From Salegentibacter tibetensis (lineage in GTDB: Bacteria > Bacteroidota > Bacteroidia > Flavobacteriales > Flavobacteriaceae), in contig NZ_JAIQZA010000028.1 in assembly GCF_020164485.1 (NCBI RefSeq), forward strand, positions 1 to 58,291: 58,291 bases of DNA. The letters run 5' to 3'. This document shows, one piece after another, positions 18,198-27,427 of the stretch; position 1 is the first letter of the stretch; every line of letters starts with the position of its first letter. A program made the translations under genes and the position numbers. The notes beneath the pieces are model-generated. The model did not search any database. It saw only the letters and a list, made by a program, of their open reading frames with translations, and was not told where the DNA came from.

Positions 18198-21038
18198 TTA
18201 TCCTTCTTTTTTTTCCGGTGGACTACCGATAAATGTAGATTTATAATCATTATTAAAGTACTCAGTTGCTGTATTTAAAAGATTTACTTCATCAAATTCT
18301 TCTATAAATTGTTGGGCCTGCTTTTCACCTGTAATAGGAACGTCAAATCGATAGAAATCATAAAGGGTTTGCATTGCGGACTTATTTCTCCTGTTCAAAG
18401 GTTCCTGCCATTTTGGGAATAGGGATGATAATTTAATTGTTTTTAGAAAATCACTTGAAACAGGTTCGGTTTTCAATTCCTCAAAAAAGCCATGGCAGGC
18501 CGCCAGGACTTTATCGAAATCCTCCCTATTGCTCCGGAGATAAAGTTGTATCTCTTTGGTTTTATTAGGGTAATCAATAGATCCCGATGCAACCGAAAAA
18601 TATACTCCCAAATTTTTATTATAGCGAAGTTCTTTTAATTTTAAATCTAATACCTGTTTAATAAACTCCAGGCGTATTTCTTCTTTAAAACCAGGATCAT
18701 CACCTAGGGGAGTAATATATTTAATGACAAGAAAATCCTCATCTACATTTTTATCAAGAGTCAATTTTACGTCTTGGGCTGGCTTTTTTAATTGAGAGTT
18801 GCTCTTCCCTGCTTCTTTACATACATAACTATTTTTAACACTAGGAAGGTTCCCTAGGTACCTCTGGAGAATAGGGAGCATAGTATTCTTTTTGAAATCC
18901 CCCGTGATTATAAAAGTAAAATCTTCAGCATTCGCATGTAATCTTTTGTATGCATCGAAGGCTTCTTGGTACTCAACTTTCAAGCTTCGTTTATATCGAT
19001 CACCGCCCTTGGGAAGTTTAACCTTACCTAAGGTTTGATTAAGAAGGTCTAAAAAATTATTATTCGGCCTATCGTTGCGTAATGATTTTTGTAGTTCCTG
19101 TATTTTCCAATCTCCAAAGGCCTGGGGATCATAACGCGGGTTTGTAAAGGATAAATAGATTAATTGCATTAGGATTTCTATATCATCGGGGGCAACTTCA
19201 GCTTTTATCCCGGTTTCCCTTTGTTCTATATAATCATTAACACCAAAGGGAATACTGGTTTTTGCCAATAGTTTATTAATTTGAAATTTGTTGTAGTTTC
19301 CCACTCCTGCATTCTGAATTATGTAAGGAGCAAATAGTGCATCATTCCCCTTAACTCCTAAACATTCTGCTCCCTTAGGACTAAAACCGTGAACCATAAT
19401 TTTATCCTTATACCTCCCTGCCGTGGGATTGGTAGCTTTCAAAATAATTCTTACTCCGTTTTCTAATTGAATAATATCTTCATTAAAATTTCCGAAGTTC
19501 CTCTTAAGAATATTTGTCTTCTTTAAGTCCTTTAATTCCTCGTTTGAAACCAACTGGTCCGGGCTAATCACAGGTTGATATTTAACGGGATTTTCCAGTC
19601 CCCGGTTAATCCATTTTTTAATTTTGTTTTGGGTATATTGGTCTTTATCAGCTTTGGGGGGAACTGTTATTGCAATATCATCAGGTTTCCAAGCAATCTC
19701 TTTTTTAATTAGGTCGTTGATTTTTTCAGCATCCATACTCTTTAAGAAGGCTATCTCACTTTCATGATTTGGATCCGGGAATGCTTTTCCTTGCGTAACT
19801 GTTTTGAATATTAAACCTGACCATAGGTTTGAAGAAGAATAATCCCGTTCCTGGAGGTTTTTAATTTTTTCATTGACTACAGGTTGCCATTCCTGCGTGG
19901 TAAACCCAAATTTAGAAATACCCGCTAAGGTTTTAAACACTTTTTCCAATGCATCTTTTTCATCATCAGAGGTTTTTACTTGCAATGTAACGGCCGGTAG
20001 ATCATAACTAGTGTAAAAAAATGCCTGGTAGTTTATATTGTAATTAAGCTGCTGATTTTTAAGCCTGTGATCAATCATCTTTGGAAGAAGTTCCCATAAT
20101 AATTCGTTTTGCCATTCAGAAAAACCTTTAAATTGGTTATGGACATTACGAAAGTGAAACTCGAAACCGGTTTGAGATATTAATTCTTTTGACGATTTTG
20201 GAGCTCCTTCCTGTACGATGAAATGGGGTGGGCTGTCAATATAATTCTCCAAACATTTATTTCGCTGCCGTGGGTTACTGGGCATTTTAAGATCCTTAAA
20301 CCTATCTCTAATTTTGCTTTCTACCAGGTCGACATCTTTTATATTTCCTACGATAGAAACGGTCATTAGGTCAGGCCTATACCAGTCCCTGTAAAATCGT
20401 TTTAATGCTTCTATAGATAAGTTCATTAAGGTTTTTTCCAAATCCTGGGGTTCTGGAATAAAATCTTTGCAATTAGTTAAAGCTTGTTGAATTTTAGTTG
20501 CCGGATATGATTGTATCATATTACCATAAAGAGCTTCCTGGTAAAGCGCCTTGCGTTCCCTGTGAACGACATTTTTATCAAAAAGGACGTTACCGGCTGC
20601 TATATCATAATATAGTGCCAAGGCTGTATCCAAAGCTTGAGGAACATCCTGGGGGTAGCGAAACCTATATTGTGTACTAGCCCCCCCAACGAAAGCCGAT
20701 ATATCCCTGGGTTGCATTTTCAATTCGGAAAAAAACTTGGGATTATTTTTTAAGGATGGAAAATTTTTAGTGGAATTATGAGGCATATGCTCTAAAAGAT
20801 GAGCCAATTCATATTGATCGGCATCTTCTTCATTTCCTCCTGCGTTCACAATCAATCTCATCAGGATCTTTCCATCATCCCCTTCTATTGGTTTTATAAT
20901 GTAACGAAAGCCATTTTCAAGTTGGCCAACCCTAATGTTAAGCTTTGAATTGTCAATATTTGCCTGGTTTACGATATGCTGTCCAACAACAATACCTGGG
21001 ATGCCAAGAAATAATATTAAATAAATAAATTTTTTCAT
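18198..21038 (-). CDS. M16 (pitrilysin-type) zinc peptidase, exported
   Basis: A 946-residue exported double-repeat M16 metallopeptidase. The inverted zinc motif HLLEH occurs near residue 80 (ELAHLLEHM), with the downstream glutamate in the 'RERKALYQEALYG' helix. A signal peptide (KKFIYLILFLGIPGIVVG) fits the ATG at 21036-21038, while an in-frame TTG 15 bases upstream is a less likely start. Only the first repeat keeps the zinc ligands, which is normal for this family. It follows susD-like and susC-like genes in the same direction, suggesting a peptide or protein-fragment uptake locus. Confidence 0.85.
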   Translation of the reverse strand: MKKFIYLILFLGIPGIVVGQHIVNQANIDNSKLNIRVGQLENGFRYIIKPIEGDDGKILMRLIVNAGGNEEDADQYELAHLLEHMPHNSTKNFPSLKNNPKFFSELKMQPRDISAFVGGASTQYRFRYPQDVPQALDTALALYYDIAAGNVLFDKNVVHRERKALYQEALYGNMIQSYPATKIQQALTNCKDFIPEPQDLEKTLMNLSIEALKRFYRDWYRPDLMTVSIVGNIKDVDLVESKIRDRFKDLKMPSNPRQRNKCLENYIDSPPHFIVQEGAPKSSKELISQTGFEFHFRNVHNQFKGFSEWQNELLWELLPKMIDHRLKNQQLNYNINYQAFFYTSYDLPAVTLQVKTSDDEKDALEKVFKTLAGISKFGFTTQEWQPVVNEKIKNLQERDYSSSNLWSGLIFKTVTQGKAFPDPNHESEIAFLKSMDAEKINDLIKKEIAWKPDDIAITVPPKADKDQYTQNKIKKWINRGLENPVKYQPVISPDQLVSNEELKDLKKTNILKRNFGNFNEDIIQLENGVRIILKATNPTAGRYKDKIMVHGFSPKGAECLGVKGNDALFAPYIIQNAGVGNYNKFQINKLLAKTSIPFGVNDYIEQRETGIKAEVAPDDIEILMQLIYLSFTNPRYDPQAFGDWKIQELQKSLRNDRPNNNFLDLLNQTLGKVKLPKGGDRYKRSLKVEYQEAFDAYKRLHANAEDFTFIITGDFKKNTMLPILQRYLGNLPSVKNSYVCKEAGKSNSQLKKPAQDVKLTLDKNVDEDFLVIKYITPLGDDPGFKEEIRLEFIKQVLDLKLKELRYNKNLGVYFSVASGSIDYPNKTKEIQLYLRSNREDFDKVLAACHGFFEELKTEPVSSDFLKTIKLSSLFPKWQEPLNRRNKSAMQTLYDFYRFDVPITGEKQAQQFIEEFDEVNLLNTATEYFNNDYKSTFIGSPPEKKEG

Positions 21039-21054
21039 TTTGTAATTTTTCAAA

Positions 21055-22464
21055 TTAATACCCAGGATTCTGGCTAAGATTAGGGTTTTTTATTCGTTCA
21101 CTGGAGGGAATAGGAAATAGGTTAGAGCTTGAATTCCAATTTGAATTTTCCTTATTCGCTAAAATTTCAGATTTACCTAAACGGTTTAAATCAAACCAAC
21201 GATGCCCCCATTCTGCAAATAATTCCCTGCGACGTTCCAGGATAATCATTTCCAATAATTCATCTTCTGAATTTAGAGGTTGTGACTCCTCAATAGAGGG
21301 AATTCCAGCCCTGGATCTGATTATATTCAAATCCTGTATAGCTCCTGGTAAGTTTCCTAATCTCGCTCTTGCTTCAGCGCGAATCAGATATTGCTCAGCA
21401 AGTCGTAATACCATTGAATATTCGGTAAGTTCCCCACTGGAAGCATCATATTGTATTTTGTACTTATAGGGAAAATGAAGGGTGTCCTCTTCCGCAATAA
21501 AAGTACTTACCCATTCTTGATGACGTTTATCCTGTGAATTTTCAAAAGCGTTTAGAAAGCTTTCTGAAAGGACTACCGGGGTGTTTGCAGTTGCATTTTT
21601 AATAAATAAATTCCCTTCACGTGTATGGGTAAAACTATTCCCCCATCCTATAGGTGAAATCTGCCATATAGCCTCCCGACTATTCGCCAGGAAAACTTCA
21701 TTCGGATCATTCAAAATCTCATAAAGCTCAGAAGCCCCTATTACCTGTGAATTGTAATATTCTGCCTCTTCCCAATTTCCTAGAAAAAGATGTACTCGTG
21801 CCAACAGGGCCAGTACGGAAAACCGATTAGGGCGAGTGCGGTCTTCATTTAAATAATTCTCGTCCAATAGTACTGAAGCATTTTCAAGATCTTCCAGGAT
21901 TTGGTTGTAGACGATTTCAGAAGAGGTCCTGGAAGCCAAAGCATTTTCCTGGTAACCGGTCCCTAATAGCAAGGGAACATCCCCGTATAGATTGACAAGG
22001 TTAAAATAGGTTAACCCCCTAATAAATTTTCCGCTTCCCTCCATGTGGTCTTTAAGATCCTGGGAGAGGGAAGGGTTATCTTCTATACCAGCTAACATCG
22101 CATTTACCATATAGATCATATTATAGGCACCTGACCACAAAGTGAGGTTGTAACTATTTGTAGGTATTATTTGATTTTGATGAAACTCTACAACTTCTTG
22201 CGTCGTAGTGGTTACCGAAAAATTATCGGCAGAAAGACCGGCGGTAAATGTTACTGACTGGTTACCACCATTAACGAAACTCGTATTAAATAATTGATTA
22301 AAAATTCCATCTAAGGCACTTTGTGCTGTTTGATCGCTGGCAAACACTGCTTCGCTGTCGAGCTTATAGCCCGGTGTTTCCACTTCTACAAAGTCCTCGC
22401 ATGAAATCAACATAAGCGATATCGCAAATACGGAAAGACTTCGAAATATTGTTTTATTTTTCAT
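21055..22464 (-). CDS. SusD/RagB-family outer-membrane lipoprotein
   Basis: A 469-residue lipoprotein with a lipobox at ISC (signal ending LISLMLISC-like, Cys about residue 22) and the helical TPR-like SusD fold. The C-terminal 'ERRRELFAEWGHRWFDLNRLG' stretch is diagnostic of the family. SusD proteins form the lid of SusC transporters and bind glycans or peptides outside the cell. It lies 12 bases after the susC-like gene. The neighbouring M16 peptidase argues for a peptide rather than a sugar ligand. Confidence 0.92.
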   Translation of the reverse strand: MKNKTIFRSLSVFAISLMLISCEDFVEVETPGYKLDSEAVFASDQTAQSALDGIFNQLFNTSFVNGGNQSVTFTAGLSADNFSVTTTTQEVVEFHQNQIIPTNSYNLTLWSGAYNMIYMVNAMLAGIEDNPSLSQDLKDHMEGSGKFIRGLTYFNLVNLYGDVPLLLGTGYQENALASRTSSEIVYNQILEDLENASVLLDENYLNEDRTRPNRFSVLALLARVHLFLGNWEEAEYYNSQVIGASELYEILNDPNEVFLANSREAIWQISPIGWGNSFTHTREGNLFIKNATANTPVVLSESFLNAFENSQDKRHQEWVSTFIAEEDTLHFPYKYKIQYDASSGELTEYSMVLRLAEQYLIRAEARARLGNLPGAIQDLNIIRSRAGIPSIEESQPLNSEDELLEMIILERRRELFAEWGHRWFDLNRLGKSEILANKENSNWNSSSNLFPIPSSERIKNPNLSQNPGY

Positions 22465-22476
22465 AATTACTTAGTA

Positions 22477-25400
22477 TTAAAAATTGATTTGTATTCCCCC
22501 GGTTATGCTTTGAAGCGCTGGTAGTGCAATGGTTCCAGGATTTTGGGGATCCAGTCCTTTGTAATTTGTTACGGTGAATAGATTTTGGCCGTGTAGAAAC
22601 AGTTGTACCCCCGTCAACTCAACATTTTTCAGTATTTTATCTGGAAGGTTGTAACCTAATGAAAGTGTCTTTAGTCGAGCAAAAGAAGCATCGGTCAGCC
22701 TATAAGTACTGGAATAGGCATTTAAATAAGAGATCAACGCGCTTATGGATTGGGAAGATTTTTGTACCTCCGCGGTAGTATTTTCTGTTGTCCAACCATT
22801 GCTATCCTCCTGGAAAGTATTGCCCAGGAAACCCGGAACGCTATTATATATCTTTAGCCCCTCTTGTTTTACAAATTCTACGAGGAAACCAATAGAGAAG
22901 TTCTCGTAATTAACCTGGTTATTAAGTCCTCCATAAAATTGCCTCCCCAGGTTTCTTGAAACTACCCGGTCATCAAAGTCAAATCTACCATCCTGGTTAA
23001 TATCTTTAACGCGGAACAGGCCAGTTTCAGGATCTATTCCATCATACTCGTAAAGAATAGATATGTTCAGTGGCTCCCCTATCTTATACGTGTTGGCGTA
23101 GGAGGTTTCCTCAATATTTTCAAATTTTATCAGTTTATTGGAAGGTATACTAAGGTTTAATGAGCTTCGCCATTGAAACTGTTCACTCTGTATGTTAAGT
23201 GTGGAAAATTCAATTTCCACCCCTGTGTTTTGAACAGTTGCCGGTAGGTTCGCTTCTACCGTATTAAAGCCCGTAATTGCAGGGAGACTATAACCTACAA
23301 GTTGATTGGAAGAACGGTTTCTATACCAGCTAAGGTTTAAATTTATTCGATCTTGTAGAAGGCCTAGTTCTAATGCAGCTTCAATCTTTTTATTGGATTC
23401 CCAGGAAAATGAAGGGTTGGTCAGCTGTGTAGGATACAACCCGCCTGGGCCAGGAGTAGATTCATAGGCATCCAAATATCGATAATCCCCAATTTGGTCA
23501 TTCCCTGTTATCCCGTAACTTCCCCTTATTTTCCCAAAACTTATAAATGGTAAATGTTTGCTCACAAAGCTGTCGTTTGAAAAAATCCATGCAGCTCCTA
23601 TAGCCCCAAAATTGGCAAAACGATTATCCGGTCCAAACCTGGAAGAACCATCCCTTCGTCCCGTTAAATTAAGAAAATAAGTATGATCCCAATTATAACC
23701 TACTCTCGCAAATAGGGCATTATACTTATAAACCAGGTCCCGATCCTGGCTATTATCTACAGCATCTGCGGCCTCCAGGTTACCTATAAGGTGCCGGTCA
23801 GCATACCCCGTACCAATAATCCTTAACTGGGAGTTATCATTTCGTTGGAAAGTAGCCCCAATTAAAGCATCAACATTATGTTTTTTATAATTTCCAGTAT
23901 AAACCAGTTGTGGCTCAGCTATCCAGGATTTCCTATTTATAAAGGAATGTTGAGAACGGTTTGCTACCCGGTTCCAAATAGCAGGGTCGTAAATCTCAAT
24001 TGGTAGTAAGATATTCTCCTCGCTATCCAAATGAGTATAGCCAAGATTAGCTTTAATCGTTAGCCCTTCTAGCAAATGATACTGCAGACCTGCATTGGCA
24101 ATGAGGTTATCGGTATTGGATTTACCTTCACTTTCCAAGGCTGAGAACGGGTTGTCCCAGGTAGAATTTTCCCAGTTTAGCCTACCATCATCCTGGTAAA
24201 CTTCAGGAGCGTTTGGGGGCAAGCTCAAGGCAGTTCTAACAAAATTATTACTGCTAAAGATATCATTATCATTGATACCGTAATTTACAGAAAGGTTAAG
24301 ACGAAATTTTTGATTATTCGATTGGTGGTTCAGGTTTAGGTTTATGGTCTTTTTCTCGAAAGAATAATTCCCGGGAAATACGCTACCCTGTTTAAAGTAA
24401 GATGCGCCCACACTAAAGGATGTATTTTCTCCACCCCCTGAATAATTTAAATTGGCATTCAAGGTAGGTGCCGATTTCCCATACAGAACCTCCTGCCAGT
24501 CGGTATTGCGTTCCTGGTCCCAAAGGAGTAAATCTTTAGCGTTGGCAATGGTAGGCTCAACCCCATCATTCTCAAAGGCCTGTCTTCTCAGGGCAAGATA
24601 TTGTGGGGTATCCAAAAGATCTACAAAATGTGAAACCCTGCTTATACCACTATAAAAACGGGCTTCAATTTTATCCTTACCACCTTTGAAGCTTCCTCCT
24701 TTCGTGGTAATTAATATCACCCCATTAGCGCCACGGGAACCATAAATGGCTGTAGCATCTGCATCCTTAAGAATTTCGATACTTTCTATATTTGAAATAT
24801 TAAGGCCATTGAGCGGATCTGTGCCCGTTGACGAAATAGACTGGTTAATAGAACTTACAGGACTAGAATTAATGGGCACCCCATCAACTATATACAAAGG
24901 TAGGTTTCCATTATCGCTACGCGTATTTCGTAAACTATTTTGCCCCCGAATTCGAATGTTAGGTGCAGCTCCCGGCACACCGCTCTGGTCTACCACTTCT
25001 AACCCGGCAACCCTACCTTGTAAGGCCTGTAAAGGATTCACTGTCGGCTGTAGTTCTATTTCTTCGGCCGTTACCTTAGAGATACTACCAGTACTTTCCC
25101 GCTTAGTAGTATTGTAATACCCCGCATTTATTTGTACTTCGCCAAGGGCAGAAATATCCTCGTCTAATTGAATGCTAATTTCTTTGTTGTTATCTACCGG
25201 GATTTCTACAGTTTTATAACCTATATAAGAAAATACCAAAATGCCATTGGCAGGAGCAGAGACACTGTATTCGCCATCCAGGTTAGTTACAGTTCCTCTA
25301 TTGGTATTTTTAACTGATACGGTAACACCCGGGATGGGAAGGCCGTTTTGATCTTGTACTAAACCTGAAACTTCTTGCTGCTGCAAGGGCAAGGGAATAG

Positions 25401-25494
25401 TAGTTGCTGCATTAGCAGTTTTGGACAAGAAGAAGAGTATCCCGCCTATAATAATTAGCGCCACCCATTTAAGGCGCGAGTAATTATTTTTCAT
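22477..25494 (-). CDS. SusC/RagA-family TonB-dependent transporter
   Basis: A 1005-residue outer-membrane receptor: signal peptide, CarboxypepD-regulatory-like domain ('GLVQDQNGLPIPGVTVSVKN' start, residues about 43-115), plug with the SusC signature 'LPLYIVDGVPIN', and a 22-strand beta barrel. It lacks an N-terminal signal-transduction domain, so it is a transporter rather than a sigma regulator. Together with SusD and M16 peptidase it forms a three-gene minus-strand operon. A strong hairpin lies in the leader, 46-82 bases before the ATG. Confidence 0.93.
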   Translation of the reverse strand: MKNNYSRLKWVALIIIGGILFFLSKTANAATTIPLPLQQQEVSGLVQDQNGLPIPGVTVSVKNTNRGTVTNLDGEYSVSAPANGILVFSYIGYKTVEIPVDNNKEISIQLDEDISALGEVQINAGYYNTTKRESTGSISKVTAEEIELQPTVNPLQALQGRVAGLEVVDQSGVPGAAPNIRIRGQNSLRNTRSDNGNLPLYIVDGVPINSSPVSSINQSISSTGTDPLNGLNISNIESIEILKDADATAIYGSRGANGVILITTKGGSFKGGKDKIEARFYSGISRVSHFVDLLDTPQYLALRRQAFENDGVEPTIANAKDLLLWDQERNTDWQEVLYGKSAPTLNANLNYSGGGENTSFSVGASYFKQGSVFPGNYSFEKKTINLNLNHQSNNQKFRLNLSVNYGINDNDIFSSNNFVRTALSLPPNAPEVYQDDGRLNWENSTWDNPFSALESEGKSNTDNLIANAGLQYHLLEGLTIKANLGYTHLDSEENILLPIEIYDPAIWNRVANRSQHSFINRKSWIAEPQLVYTGNYKKHNVDALIGATFQRNDNSQLRIIGTGYADRHLIGNLEAADAVDNSQDRDLVYKYNALFARVGYNWDHTYFLNLTGRRDGSSRFGPDNRFANFGAIGAAWIFSNDSFVSKHLPFISFGKIRGSYGITGNDQIGDYRYLDAYESTPGPGGLYPTQLTNPSFSWESNKKIEAALELGLLQDRINLNLSWYRNRSSNQLVGYSLPAITGFNTVEANLPATVQNTGVEIEFSTLNIQSEQFQWRSSLNLSIPSNKLIKFENIEETSYANTYKIGEPLNISILYEYDGIDPETGLFRVKDINQDGRFDFDDRVVSRNLGRQFYGGLNNQVNYENFSIGFLVEFVKQEGLKIYNSVPGFLGNTFQEDSNGWTTENTTAEVQKSSQSISALISYLNAYSSTYRLTDASFARLKTLSLGYNLPDKILKNVELTGVQLFLHGQNLFTVTNYKGLDPQNPGTIALPALQSITGGIQINF

Positions 25495-25540
25495 AATTTT
25501 ACGTGTGATTTAAATGAAACATTGTTTTATTTAAGCTTAG

Positions 25541-25577
25541 GCCTTCCCCACTCAGACGCCAATCTTTAGGGGAAGGC
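25541..25577. promoter_or_regulatory. Leader hairpin before the susC-like gene
   Basis: GCCTTCCCC (25541-25549) and GGGGAAGGC (25569-25577) form a perfect 9-bp stem with a 19-base loop. On the plus strand it is followed by a T-run, but no plus-strand gene lies upstream. On the minus strand it sits in the susC leader. It could be a regulatory stem or an antisense-RNA terminator; the sequence does not decide. Confidence 0.4.
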
Positions 25578-26174
25578 TTTTTGGCTTAACACCTTTAACT
25601 AAGGCTAATTCACTTTCTTTTCATAAACAATTTCTTTTTTTTACTAAACTTAACGGCCCTATGCGTTAACACCTATTAACCCAAATCAATTTTTCCCAGT
25701 GTCTCAAAAGAGACCCCACCCAAAGCTGTTATTGAATAATAGGGCACATAACAGCAGCCCACGGGATTGTTTATAAGATTTCCTTGTTCCCGCAAACAAG
25801 AATTAGTGAATACAGTAGTAGTTACTGCCGGCCACTTTGGCCTATAATGATGTAGGGCAAAAGAAAGCGAGACTTATGCTTATAAATTGTAGAAGATTAC
25901 TTTGAAAATTAAGAAGAGAAACGACGCCTTTAGAACTAAAAAATAGGCGTGGAACTCAGCTTATTGCCCTCAAGGTACTGGTATACCATCCACGCAAATA
26001 AGTGAGCCCACGCCGTTAAAGCGTGAGCATCTACACTTATCATCTCGCGTGTTTAAAAATTACCAGTTTTTGAGGACGAGATTCAAAGCGAATGCTTCTA
26101 ATATTTTAATTAAGAAGAATCGCTAAATTACATTTATTCAGTAATTATTTATCAAATATAAATAAAATATCTTG
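25578..26174. other. Gene-poor gap between the Sus locus and the accessory region
   Basis: About 600 bases with no recognisable gene. Several short inverted repeats are present, for example CACGC and GCGTG around 26010-26025. It marks the shift from the nutrient locus to the AT-rich cassette region. I see no tRNA fragment or integrase target that would prove an island edge here. Confidence 0.4.
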
Positions 26175-26196
26175 ATGGTATGATATATCATACCAT
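26175..26196. promoter_or_regulatory. Perfect 22-bp palindrome, putative operator of the adjacent HTH protein
   Basis: The half-site ATGGTATGATA is followed directly by its exact reverse complement. It lies 53 bases before the start of an XRE-type HTH gene. Perfect palindromes of this size are typical for dimeric XRE repressors. A following T-run could suggest a terminator, but no gene ends upstream. Confidence 0.6.
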
Positions 26197-26248
26197 TTTT
26201 TCTTCAGATTAATTAGAATTTAGCCAAGACTGGTAAAAAAAATAAGGA

Positions 26249-26530
26249 TTGACTGAAAAGGAAAAGATAGGAAAGCAGGTGTTGAAGCTCAGAGAAAGAC
26301 TCCCAAGTAAAGAATACGATAAGGAAAAAATTTCACAGCAGGAACTTGCGGATACAAATTTTGGATTAACGAAACATTTAATCGGTACGGTGGAGAGAGG
26401 TGATGCAAATCCTACATTAGAAAAAATGATGCTTCTCGCAAAGGCTTTAAAGGTTAGAAAAATCGAACTTTACGAAATCGAAATTGATGTCAATAAGTTC
26501 ATTGATGAAATCAATTCAGAGAATAATTGA
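26249..26530 (+). CDS. XRE-family HTH transcription regulator
   Basis: A 93-residue single-domain HTH protein with the XRE helices 'ISQQELADTNFGLTKHLIGTVERGDANPTLEKM' around residues 27-60. The start is TTG at 26249; an in-frame TAA lies just upstream, and the HTH begins soon after, so no better start exists. Such proteins usually repress their own promoter, here probably through the 22-bp palindrome at 26175-26196. It opens the accessory region. Confidence 0.75.
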   Translation: MTEKEKIGKQVLKLRERLPSKEYDKEKISQQELADTNFGLTKHLIGTVERGDANPTLEKMMLLAKALKVRKIELYEIEIDVNKFIDEINSENN

Positions 26531-26587
26531 ATGTTTTTTGAGAAGGACGAACAATTCTTGTATACCAGTAATAAAGCTTAAAAGAAG

Positions 26588-26830
26588 TTAATAAAAATCA
26601 TTGTCTTTAAAATTTGAATAAAGATTTAACTTTTCCCCGCTTATAAAACTTACTTTATTTACAATTTTATTGCTCTTAGGGTTATACTCCACTTCTACAA
26701 AGAATTTGTCTAAGGCATACAAGGAGAACCTTGCAGTTGGTTCGAGCCTATAGCTTATAAAATAGCCTTCATTAAAAAGTATACGATATTGCTCTTGTTC
26801 TGGCAATAATTTAAATTCATAAAGTGGCAT
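26588..26830 (-). CDS. Small hypothetical protein
   Basis: An 80-residue protein of unknown family with no signal peptide and no membrane segment. It is rich in beta-like stretches and aromatic residues (LYALDKFFVEVEYN). The ATG at 26828-26830 is preferred because the following MPLYEFKLLPEQEQYRILF looks like a natural start, while an in-frame ATG is 27 bases upstream. It is the only gene on the minus strand here, facing the HTH gene. Confidence 0.45.
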   Translation of the reverse strand: MPLYEFKLLPEQEQYRILFNEGYFISYRLEPTARFSLYALDKFFVEVEYNPKSNKIVNKVSFISGEKLNLYSNFKDNDFY

Positions 26831-26906
26831 AACTTTTAATTTAGGGGGAAAAACCACCTGGTAGCTTAAGAATACTTTCTATATTTTTCCAGTAAACTGA
26901 TTACAA

Positions 26907-27287
26907 GTGTTTAAATTAATAATTTTTCTTCTCTTCCCCGTAATTATGCATGGCCAAACTTTTAAAAGTTCGGCAACAGCACATATTATAGAATCCTATG
27001 AGGTTGAATATATGGAAAGAACAATAGAAATTAGTGAAGATGAAATTATAATTATTTCACAGGGGAAGGAATATAAGGATATTCAAACCTTGAACGTAGT
27101 TGAAAAAGAAGAAAAGCAATTTGGAAAATTCGGTGTTTGTTCCTGGTATTATTGTAACACTAAGGATATACCTGGGTCTGAAAAACTCATCATTGTTCCT
27201 ATTCAGGAGAATCCCAAACAATTAAGCATTTTTGAACCTTCGAAGGATGGAGCTAGCACTAAAGAGTTTAAAATAATGCTGGATTAG
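26907..27287 (+). CDS. Exported hypothetical protein
   Basis: A 126-residue protein with an N-terminal signal peptide (MFKLIIFLLFPVIMHG) and a mature part with a beta-rich pattern. It starts at a GTG. Two cysteines occur in the central 'GVCSWYYCNT' stretch. No family was recognised. It is followed by an intergenic repeat of family B at 27351. Confidence 0.5.
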   Translation: MFKLIIFLLFPVIMHGQTFKSSATAHIIESYEVEYMERTIEISEDEIIIISQGKEYKDIQTLNVVEKEEKQFGKFGVCSWYYCNTKDIPGSEKLIIVPIQENPKQLSIFEPSKDGASTKEFKIMLD

Positions 27288-27350
27288 TTATTTTTACGGT
27301 TTATCGTACTATTCTCCTATTCGATTTATCTATTTTTAGCAAAACTGTGT

Positions 27351-27412
27351 TTATCCTGGTATTCTTTTTAATTATAAGAGTATTTTAGGTGGGAAAGAAG
27401 GACTTGGGTGCC
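27351..27412 (+). repeat. Intergenic repeat family B, copy 1
   Basis: This copy contains TTATCCTGGTATTC followed by an A/T stretch and TATTTTAGGTGGG. It aligns with 28564-28620 and 34899-34960 over about 60 bases. All copies lie on the plus strand, just before a plus-strand gene. Confidence 0.55.
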
Positions 27413-27427
27413 ATTTGAACATATAAT

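Noticed and set aside
25541-25577. Intrinsic terminator for a plus-strand transcript
   Set aside because: There is no plus-strand gene upstream; the susC-like gene runs the other way. A leader hairpin is more likely.
26175-26203. Terminator formed by the 22-bp palindrome plus T-run
   Set aside because: No gene on the plus strand ends before it, and an HTH gene starts just after it, so an operator fits better.
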